In this document: positions 54,035 through 64,000 of the stretch, one piece after another | Numbering within the stretch: position 1 is the first letter of the stretch | How the letters are laid out: every line of letters begins with the position of its first letter | Source of the DNA: Cryptomeria japonica | Taxonomy: Eukaryota; Streptophyta; Pinopsida; Cupressales; Cupressaceae | Assembly (NCBI RefSeq): GCF_030272615.1 | Contig: NW_026728906.1 | Span: 1-64,000, forward strand | Direction: 5' to 3' | Length of the DNA stretch: 64,000 nucleotides | Notes under the pieces: generated by a model | What the model saw: only the letters and a program-made list of their open reading frames with translations | The model's database searches: none | What the model was told of the DNA's origin: nothing | Program-made: the position numbers and the translations under genes

Positions 54035-57009
54035 TTTTTGGGCCAATTTGTAATTCAAACTCGTTAATGAAGATGTTAACATAGGTTGACACCTAGTATG
54101 GTGGTTATACCTTTTGTAAATCTTTGAACCAATAGTAATAGTATTAACATAGTATTGAATTATTTGTAATTGCCATGTATAACCTCATTTTGTGTGTTTT
54201 GTCACGTATGCACTATCCTTTAGTGCATTATCCACTTATACTTCTCAGTACATAATACATCTGAGGAATTTTGTAGATAGAGTGGCAAGGGAAGAAGTTA
54301 CATAGAAGTTGTATACTTCAACACTTCTCTTGTTTGTATTTATTTCTCACATTTGGGAGTCTTAAATTACACACTATAATTATTTTCTCGATATCCATAC
54401 TTGCCTTGCTTTAGCTTTACAAACAACCTTATGACCACACATAATAAGGTCAAGTCATCCTAAAGCCCATACAACCTTGCATCCCTCTAATGACATGTGT
54501 GGTTAATAATCACATTCTAAACTGAATTAACAATAGCTTCGATTTTATGTCCAACGACCATTAAGTTTAATTTAATCTAAATTGTTCTATTGATCTAGAT
54601 TCTCCTTTAAATAAGAATAATATTTAAGAAGTCATAAACATATAATTTAATATTAAATTTTTTAAATACATAATTAATTATTTTAATATTATAAACTTTT
54701 AAAAGCAATAAATATTAATAGATAAAAATTTCAAAATAAATTAAAACAAATTATTTTTAAAATTCAAAATATAATTTAAAAATAATAATATATAGAACTT
54801 TTTACATTTTTAAAAATACTAAAAAATCGAACTATTTCAACAATGAGGTTTAGACCAACCATGCACTACAATTTGCAATCAACAAATAACAAATGGTATG
54901 AGCACTAAGTAATTCATCATATATCTTCGCATTTCTCCATCATAATCAGTAAAATTCAATTAACTTTGAGAAGTAACAAGAACCCATGCAAAATGTAGAA
55001 AGACAGCACAAACATCCACCATATCTTCAACAAAACTTATGTATTAATTTCAACAAGTCTTGGAAACAATCTCTAGCTTCCTCCTCCTACTCTACTTTCT
55101 AACAGTTCTGCTCTACTCTATTATCCACCTATTAACCTTTAAAAATGAGAAGGCAAACCTTATATAGAAGTCTTGATACAAATGAATGTCCGAGATTGAT
55201 TTGAATTTAATGGCCGAGATTTAACCATGAAACCCTAATTAGGGCTAGTTATAACAACAACCACTTTAACCAATGAGAAAACTACAACACTTTGGGCACA
55301 TGTCCCTCTTTGAATGTGGATCAATGAGAAATGAGATTAGGTACATTGAATAATATTTGATGTAATGCCATATGTCACTTGCTCCTCCTTTGATGAGTTA
55401 GGTTCAATACACCTACAAGAACTGACTTGGCATCACTGAATTGGTCTATGATGATCAAGCACCACCTTAGCTTGCATGTCTCCCTAGCAATATGTCGACA
55501 CTCAACATCATCCAATTGCTTGATGTGATGGTTCATATTCTCAAATTGCATCCTCTTGAAAATCAAGTTTCTAGCTTTGATTAACTCTTCTAAAACTATT
55601 TATAACATGTAATTTTTTTCATATCAGTTATCTTTTTCTTGAATAATATTTTAGGAGATTGACAAAATACCTAGGTTTACATTTATTATACTTTTAGTAT
55701 TGTTATCTATTCTTTCATTGTGGTAGATGTAAAATGTTTCTATCATAATTTTGTGGGATACATATATGACTAATCCATTACAATACAAGGAACATTTTGG
55801 AGCACCAACAACAACTACGTATTTAGACTTTGTTAGTGTATCTGAATGTTCCTTCTAGATAAATTTTAGAGTTGATATTAGCTTGTTAGGATGTTGGTTT
55901 CTTGGGATTCTATGCCTGTGTGTGATGACATTTCATTATATTAATTAAAATATTTCTAATTGATAGAGTTTCTATTTTATTTATGATTTTAATATACATA
56001 TTTATATAATTTATAAAAAACTTTTCAATAAAATATTTAATATATTTATAAAAATCTTTATCATAATAATGTATATTTAATTCAAATAAAAATTTCTATC
56101 TTAATTTGTTTTAAATTTAATGAAAAATAAATAAATAAGTATAAATTATTTTGTAATTTATGAAATAGGCTCATGACAATAACTGCATAGTTACTCTCTA
56201 GTTGGTATGATGTCAAAAAAATTAGATGCACGTAACATCATTTGGCTACCAGTTGGAGGAATTGTTGAAGAGATTGTATGGTTAATTAGTAACTTATATT
56301 TCATAAGTTTTATTTTTCAAAAAGCTTTGAATGAAACCTACACTAGATGTGTGTGCATGTAACCACCCAGATGATGGAACTTTACTACATTTTGTGTAGT
56401 ATAATTCACGAAATGATACTTCATCATTAAAATATGTGAACAATTTTTAAAATAACCAAATTGGAAAGAGCATAAACAATACGGGGGCAAAAAGAACACA
56501 AAATATGCACTAGGAACTATTATTGTCTTCCTCCATAAAAGCCTCCACAAAAAAGTGCTTGTAATAGGAATAAATCTCTGGAAGCAATTATTCTCATCCA
56601 AAATTCATGTAACAAAGATTCATAGTTGACAAAGGATCTTTTCATCAGCAATGGAACAAGGGACACTATAGCCTAAAAAGGCAAACGTGACTACCAAAAT
56701 AAAGTAAAACTAGATGAGGCCATGAGGCAAAACAAAATCTCCACATGCCCTCTAATGCTAGATAACTGGTCTAAGTGGTGCAAAACATGACCTTGAAGAA
56801 CTCAAGTAACGGTAAAAAAAGGTTAAAAATTAGACCAAGAAGGAGTCTTGCGGCCTTGTAAATAGCCAAAATGACATTCATGCAAGGAAAAATTAATAGA
56901 GAAAGACAAAACAGTTTTATTCAAATTGTTCAAAATTCATGCAAAAATAGATAAGCAACATATGCAACTCTAAGATTGACCAAAAATTGATTTGATTTGA
57001 CAATATTTA

Positions 57010-58527
57010 TGTTAACAACAGCCAAGAGGGAAGAATGAGAGGGGGGTGAATCAGTCTTCACCGGAATAACAAACTTTACCGCAAAACACAGATTTGATAA
57101 ACTGCAGTAATAAGACAGATAAGAAAATTAATAGCACAACACACAACACTAAGATTTTGATGCGCAAAACCCAGTTAAGCGAAAAACCATGGTGGGAACC
57201 TACCCACAGTAAGATGATACTCTACAATAGTATGTGAAAATATTACAATGAGGAATGCACATGCATTCAGGCACACTGCCTAGAGCTCACTGCTCAAATA
57301 ATATTTGCTCGGAAGGCTACAACCCTTAGGGAAGTCTCACTGACTCGCAATAAGATTTGGACTACAATTCGAAAGAAATGAACGGAAAGAATAGCATCTC
57401 CAAATAGAATCTCACCACAAACTCAACATCGAAGGATACATCACATGTTCGCACACAAACCTCTCTCTGATAATGAAGACACAACATCAAACAACCAAAT
57501 TACATGACTATATCACCTATATATATAATTTATCAACCTTGATAACAAGGTCGGCTAAACCCTCGACCCTCAATTAAAAAATTACATCACACGATACAAA
57601 CACTGACCACCAGACCAATATAGTGGTTTACATAGCATAGCATGGTTCTAGGTCAAATTCCCAAACACATAACTCCACCGAAAATCACGCAAAGATCAAT
57701 CGCAACACGCTACACCACCAGAAATGGTGCATAACACACAAATCATCACTGGTTGATAGAAACCACCAAAAACTCACACAACGATAAATACAGATTGCCA
57801 AAACAAATAGGACATAATTAAAAAAAATACCAGCAAGCACATTAGAATCATCCACAATAGCTGCACCAACACTACTTTTCAAATCTTCATCGGTCAACGT
57901 CTGAAAGCTAAAGAACACAACCAATCAACAACGGCCAGGAAGAAAGATAACTTGCGGAGAACCAAATCATGATTCAACTGAAATTAAGATACACAAGACC
58001 TTCCCAAGAAATATCCCAAAATCTCAGCACCAGATCTGATCACACCAAAATATACCAGAGGATATACCGAACTCTGCGAAACAGTGATCAACAAAGCATC
58101 GCTACAAACCGGATCAGAAAATCTTCCCAATCTGCAATCACCAGAGAAAATCATAGGAATATGTTGACATCAATGACCACAACATATCCTAGCATGACCA
58201 ACAATATCCAACAATTTATGCCAAAACAACCACTTTATATCACTAGTTCAAATCAAATATCTATGCCAAAAGATCAGCCTATGCAAATTTTACCACACCA
58301 GAAAGTGCCAAAAAGCCAGCACACAAGGATCGGCTTTTTAATAAAATATCCCAAACCTTTACACATGCAGATTGACCATAGTAAAATAATTGATCGTCTT
58401 ATTAAAATTGAAGACAAATCATCTTTTAGCTAATTAAGCGCTTCCACTATCCACACAATAATGTGTTCCTAAAAAATCGCCCTACAGTAGAGCTTCAAAT
58501 TTGTCAACTTGGTCTCCATGATCAACA
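57010..58527. mobile_element. Probable solo LTR, unit 5
   Basis: Same ends and flanks. Carries the shared C at 58209 and no private change seen. Confidence 0.6.
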
Positions 58528-61500
58528 ATTTAATAAAAAATATATATAATTTAAAATACACTAATCAACCATGAAATAAAATCTCCTATTTTTATTTTAT
58601 TATTTATACGATGAATTTTATAAACTTCAATTCATCGGGATTTTTAAAATCACAGTAGAAACACCTTCGGATTATCATGTCCTCACAAGAACACAAAAAT
58701 ATTATGGCACAAATCCACATTCCTTTCAGATGCTCAACCTCAATCAAAACCTCTATAAATCTGCAGTCATAATTAAAATAAATTACAAACATGTGAGTAC
58801 CAAAAAACTAGTGGAGCTCAAAAAAAGAAAATGCACAGATTGAGATGAATGATAAGCTCTTAATATCTTTGATCAACTTAGGGGTGATTAAAAATACATA
58901 TCTAATACAGTTCCACCTATAATATCAGATGCTATCTAGAATCATGTAATGTTTCATGGATAAGATTAACATAACCAGGCATTATTCTAACAACTAACCA
59001 TCTAGCAAACTTACATAGAAGAATATTCTAGTTAGAATATCATACACTAACAACACATAGCTTGAAAAATTGGCGTAGGCTATTTTGGGTTCATGGAGGT
59101 GCGAGAAAACGTTAATCTATAGTAAGTGAAATTGCTCAAACCCACAAAAAGGTCATTTGGAGCTCGTCGATTTTGCACAAGTCACGAGTTTTCTCTTGCA
59201 CAAGTGTTTATCCTTTTGTAGACTACGGTCTTCTTCAGCATGGTTTTCTATGTGGTTTTCTTCTATTTTTTTGTGTGTGCCTGGTTTATTCGTGTGTGTA
59301 CCTAATGTTCAGATTGCTTTGGAAAACCAGGTTATTTCCCCTGTTGGTGAACTTTTAACTAGCACATTTTTCAAGGACTAGTGCACCCAACACCCCTATT
59401 TTGCTAAAATAGGCTCAACTGTTGAGAGATGAAAGTGGACCTTGTAATTTGCATGAATCTAATTTGTTTTGTTGTCCCATCACAACAAAATGTTTCGAAA
59501 AGGTGTGAACTTCATATAAACACAACTCCCTTTCCCATTCTAGGAATCAATGTACTCAATATAGAAAACCAAAAAACCTAGTCAATCAAGCATTCAGGGA
59601 GCGAAACGATAAAGAAGTCCCAATTTGATTATTCAATCATTGAAATATATGCTATAGCAATTATGATCAAGTGTATTATGTAATTCGTACCTAAGATAAG
59701 GTGTCATCATTTCACCATTTATCATTTTCTTAGCCTCTTTTCTTGTGGGGGCATGCATCCTATCTCACCATTATCATTGTTGAAGAGAGAACACTAATAC
59801 GCGGTTTGGATAAGGTAATCCCTTATATGAAATAACCATTTCTCCCAATTTTCTCTATCTACAGGTCCAAATCCGATAACAAGAAAGTTAAAGAAAAGTA
59901 GACCAGACATTAGCAGGCATCACAAAACATTGATTGAACGAAAACCCTAAGAACAGGGCACCCAGCAGTCATTGACCCATATTTTTAAGAGGCAAGTGAT
60001 CAAATATTGTCGATTTCATTTTCGATCATCTCTCAATTTTCCCTCAACTTTAGACACGGATCTCCAACGTTTCTCTCTAGTACAATTAGCTTCATATTAC
60101 AGTCCCAATTTCCTCTCTATGTCTCCATCTCAGATATGTCTTACTCTTTCTATATTTCATCTTGTATCTACTACATTCTATAAAACTTAGTCATTTTACC
60201 ATTGTTAGACTAGTTCATCTATAGACACTTCACTGTCTCCATCTCATGCAACAAAAGGAACAGGAACCTAATTTCGTATCCCTTCCTTAAAGACAACAAC
60301 TAGTCCTATTCTTATTACTAATTATGTTGTGTCAACTAAGATCTTCTAGCTTACATTGGTCAATCGTAGGATCTTGTTTCCTCCATTTCAAGGTTTACAT
60401 TGATTTATGAGATGGTATGATTATATATGCTACATAAACCAACATTTTTTAAGGTATGATCCCATATTGTATTGGTATAAAATTGGTGGTACTGAAACCA
60501 ACATTGATATAGAAAAAAATAGACATTTTTATTTCTAACGTGTTTCCATCTACATCTTTCACTTGTCTTGCAATTGTGTACATTCTCATGTAAATACCAA
60601 CGATGTTATACTCGCGCCCTTTTATGCTTCATACCATAATGTGACTCCTCTAATTCCATAAGACCAGGAGTGCGCAAGGAGTGTAATGCTTCGTGTGGTT
60701 CATGTAACTAAACTCGGCTTCTATTTGTAGATATGAGCAAAGGTTGTGTTTTTATCACTTAAAATGTGCTTTATATGTTTTCTTAAATGCTCACATATAC
60801 ATACTGGTGGCATAAAATGAAAGTAAGCGTGTAGGACTCAATAGAATATAAAATAGTGACTAGTGATTTAGATCTTTCCTTGGTGTAACCCAATAAAAAA
60901 TATTGAAAAGAATGGAGTTGTACCCTCATCTCTAGTATCAATTAAATGCAAGATTCACAAGCCAACTTCTCAATTTGAGTCTTAAATACAAAGTGGACAT
61001 TACCTAGCACTTATGTAATTTCGTACAATATTGTATTCTTGTGGAAAGAGCTTGCTTAACAATATGCTCGAGTTCTACGCTCATTGACTACTTCTCTCCA
61101 ATGACAAAACTTATGTTTCCATGAGTTGAAATCTAGAATCTCCATTTCCAAGTGTTGCACCATCTTATTACTCGACGTTTTTCTTCATCCAAATCTATTG
61201 ATTGATATCTTCATTATTTTATAGTCTCTCTTTTCAATGTCTTCCCCCAAGCTAAACTATGCAACCAAATAGCGTTCACTTCCTTGTCAACCTCAATCAA
61301 AACCTAGAATAAAAAACATGCACCTAGCTATCAAATATGGAATAAAATGCATGCACTTGTCTAAAACAAATTAGCACTTCCCTAAATAAATCATGTAGAA
61401 AACTTTCTCCAATACCAACCGATCGATAATCAAATCGAATATTCCATTCTAATCTCACCATCGCTGATTTTTGTTCTCTTCACCTATGTGCCGATCCAAT

Positions 61501-62208
61501 GCACTATGCTACTGATGTGAACATTCAGAAAGCCAAAATTGGTATCTTCTACATCTACACCTTCCACTTGTCTTGAAATTTTGTATGTGGTCAAATTTTG
61601 TGCCTACAATGTTATACATAATATTTCGCACCCCTTTGTGATTTATAACAATATGTCACCCCTGTAATACCACAAGACTATTTAATAAAGAGTATGTTGA
61701 TTGAATAAGATTTATGTATTTGAAATATGCTTCTTTTTTGTTGTGAGCATGTACTATGTTTTTCACCAACTCAAGACATTATTGTTGCAGTTTCTTAAGA
61801 ATTTGAGTATCTGCAGTAGTTGCATAGAATGAAAATGAGCAAGCTTCAAAGACATAGGTTATATAGACATCGAAGGCATGAAAGAAGAGGTCGTGAAGCT
61901 TTAGAATGAACTGATGTATGAAGCTCTATTTTATTAGATCATTTATAAATGCATGGGAAAAGTAGAAGATTATGATATTTGCAGATCTCACTGATAATGT
62001 ATGAGTTATATCTATTATCTTATTCTTGATGGAAATGCGATTGCCAATTTCTCAATATGACGACACTTTTATCTTCTTCGTATCAATCAACAAATACCTT
62101 GAGATATTGGAAATTATATTCAAAATGCGCTTACAACTTACCTTAAAATGTGTTACAGCAAAGTGAAATTTTAATGTTGTCATCAAAGGGACAAAACGAC
62201 ATCAATAT

Positions 62209-62428
62209 TTAATTTTCAATCTTTGGAATATGATGAGGACATACTGATGTCCAAAACAGATGCTATGAATGGCACAAGAGGACGCCAATAACCCTAAAAT
62301 GATAGTTTTATTCAACGGTTAATTTTCAATCTTTGGAATATGATGAGGACATGCTGATGTCCAAAACAGATGCTATGAATGGCACAAGAGGACGCCAATA
62401 ACCCTAAAATGATAGTTTTATTCAACGG
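62209..62428 (-). repeat. 110-bp direct duplication, GLP 3' flank, unit 5
   Basis: Both halves are present with the same A/G loop difference. Confidence 0.85.
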
Positions 62429-62485
62429 TGAGAAAAAAGAATTGGGAAAGACGGTCTTCATTGGGAGACCTCTTGTTTGTTTTGT

Positions 62486-63246
62486 TTAGTATGCGAATTT
62501 CTTTTGAATGTAATTCACCAGTTCCTGGGTGATGCGGAAGGCCTTGCTCAAAACGGAATCGGGGAGAGGGGGATTCGCCGCAAACAGAGAATTGGCGATT
62601 GTCTGAACTCCGGGAAACTGGCTGCTCAATCCAGCTATGGCCACTGCATTTTCATGCCCCACATTCTGCTGGAAATGAACAAGTGCCTTTGGAAACACAA
62701 ACACATCTCCCTTCTCCAAAGTTTTGCTGAAAAATTTGTTGCTGGTGTCAATGAAACCCACAAGAAGCTGGCCTTCCAGTAAAACAAGAACTTCGGTGGC
62801 TCTTGGGTGTGTGTGAGGAGGATTTATTCCACCCACTGCGTAGTCGATGCGGACCAACGATATTCCAAACGTATTGAGGCCTGGTATCTGTTTAACGTTC
62901 GCCATCGTTACGTTGGAGCCCACATCATTGTCGGTGTTCCCTGCCTGCCCAAGTCCCCGGAAGAAGAAATCGTTTGCTGAAACTTGCATTGGGTCTTTGC
63001 AAACGAACCCGTTCACCAAAACTGTTTAAAACAAGATCAAATCAATCTGTCTGTTAGTAACTCGACTCGTCTAATAAGCAAATCATTATCATTGTTTATG
63101 TATAAATATTCTCACTCACCGTTGCTTTCCTCATCTGCAACGCAGAAATCTTGCAAGGGATCCGGATCCCCTGCCATGACCCTGTCGCTGTAACAGCATA
63201 TCAACAGAAAAAGTCCCAACGTGAAGTAAATCATGCGGTTAGCCAT
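62486..63246 (-). CDS. GLP: Germin-like protein (2 exons), unit 5 copy
   Basis: Exon 1 is 63120-63246, the intron 63022-63119 and exon 2 62486-63021. This is the last complete gene in the window. Its protein is identical to the other four. About 750 bp of upstream sequence is present before the window ends, and it matches the upstream region of the other copies. Confidence 0.94.
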
Positions 63247-63309
63247 TGTAATAGAAACGCAGACACAAGAGATCAGGATATGAATGTCTATTACAAACCC
63301 ATTACACGC

Positions 63310-63317
63310 TTTATATA
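63310..63317 (-). promoter_or_regulatory. TATA box of unit 5 GLP
   Basis: TATATAAA upstream of the ATG at 63246; unchanged. Confidence 0.8.
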
Positions 63318-63460
63318 GCCCAAACCATAACTCTCCGCAAAGACTAATTCATCTTGACTCCGTATATTTCACGGATCCTTCCAGAGTTGTTGCTCTTTTC
63401 CTTACGTCACACTAAGTCTTACTGCATGTGGTTGTCTCGCCTGCTACCGCAGATGTATTC

Positions 63461-64000
63461 TCACCATCCTTTCATTAACGTTGAAATTTTCTATCTTCTC
63501 CCTGCCCTGCTGCGTATGCCTATCTCAAGATCAACTTACCTCCTGCCTTACACGTATTCTCGCCATCGCCATCATTTTAGTAATGTGGAATTGTTTAGAC
63601 TTAATTGGAACGGTGGGCTTCTTCAAAGGAAACAATATATAAATCTTTCTCCACCGTGGGAGAATCGGTATGAGAGGAAAGTTTCTTTCTTGGAGTTGGA
63701 TATTGGCCTAAAGACTGTCCATGCTTTGTACCCTTTTTCAATGAGATTTTTATCTCTCGTCATTTAAATTAATTTATGTTATTCAATGTTTATTTCTCAG
63801 ATTGTCTATGTTCTAGGACAGAAAAACATTGCTCAAAATAACTTATGTTCATTTACTTTACATTGAATGCGTTGATTAGAATATCTATTTCACATCCATC
63901 TACAATTTTGAAGTCAAGTAGGTGTATTACTTTTCTTTAGCAGTTTTGGAGACCTAAATTATAGGTTTAAGACAACATATGCAAACATAAGAACCAATTT
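63461..64000. repeat. Start of tandem array unit 6 (540 bp, cut by window end)
   Basis: Matches 1-540 of unit 1 with no difference seen. It shows that the array continues to the right of the window. Confidence 0.96.

Larger units (their letters stand above)
50769..63460. repeat. Tandem array unit 5 (12,692 bp)
   Basis: Gap-free copy. Private variants are A at 53972, A at 59106, T at 59728, C at 59768 and T at 60873. It shares G at 53821 with unit 1 but C at 58209, 61091, 61484 and 61766 with units 3 and 4. That conflict suggests exchange between units or recurrent mutation. Confidence 0.97.

Noticed and set aside
1-64000. CRISPR array, phage, bacterial operon, or tRNA and rRNA genes
   Set aside because: The spliced plant gene and LTR remnants mark nuclear plant DNA. 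The 12.7-kb period is far too long for CRISPR, and no cloverleaf or rRNA sequence was seen.
1-64000. Pure assembly duplication of one unit
   Set aside because: Not fully excluded, but unit-specific and differently shared substitutions make copying of a single sequence unlikely.

Overview
The window is nuclear plant DNA. It lies wholly inside one head-to-tail tandem array with a period of exactly 12,692 bp. Five complete units are present (1-12692, 12693-25384, 25385-38076, 38077-50768, 50769-63460), followed by 540 bp of a sixth. Any feature at position p recurs at p+12692, p+25384, p+38076 and p+50768. By eye I found about 24 substitution sites between units and not one insertion or deletion, so units are over 99.9% identical. 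Neither edge of the array is in the window. The plant assignment rests on a germin-like gene with the usual N-terminal intron, plant-type splice, TATA and start contexts, and LTR-retrotransposon remnants. A gymnosperm is possible from the style of the gene and repeats, but this is a weak impression.

Each unit holds one convincing gene: a two-exon, minus-strand germin-like protein (GLP) of 220 residues (11718-12478 in unit 1). It has a signal peptide, the germin cysteine pair, one N-glycosylation sequon, and the three-His/one-Glu cupin metal site. All five copies look intact and encode the same protein. Each has its own TATA box about 64 bp before the ATG. Each also has a duplicated 110-bp 3' flank carrying two AATAAA signals.

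The other roughly 11.9 kb of each unit is non-coding and rich in repeats. In unit 1, left to right, it holds: a diverged local duplication (361-513 and 968-1156); an AT-rich stretch with a possible LINE vestige (about 1600); a 670-bp purine-rich GA/GATA tract in two parts (2596-3266); an AT-rich block (3850-4065); a minus-strand LTR remnant with TATA box and polypurine tract (about 4076-4623); a probable 1,518-bp solo LTR with a 5-bp target duplication (6242-7759); a cluster of short perfect inverted repeats (8627-8722); a second diverged duplication of about 350 bp spaced about 1 kb (9721-10067 and 10741-11079); and then the GLP 3' flank and gene.

The main biological reading is a very recent, homogenised amplification of a secreted GLP gene together with its flanks, giving many identical expression cassettes. 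GLPs are known as apoplastic manganese cupins, several with superoxide dismutase activity, and tandem GLP clusters are linked to defence in cereals. Extending that role to this array is inference. An assembly artefact must be excluded, although unit-specific and shared substitutions argue that the units are real.
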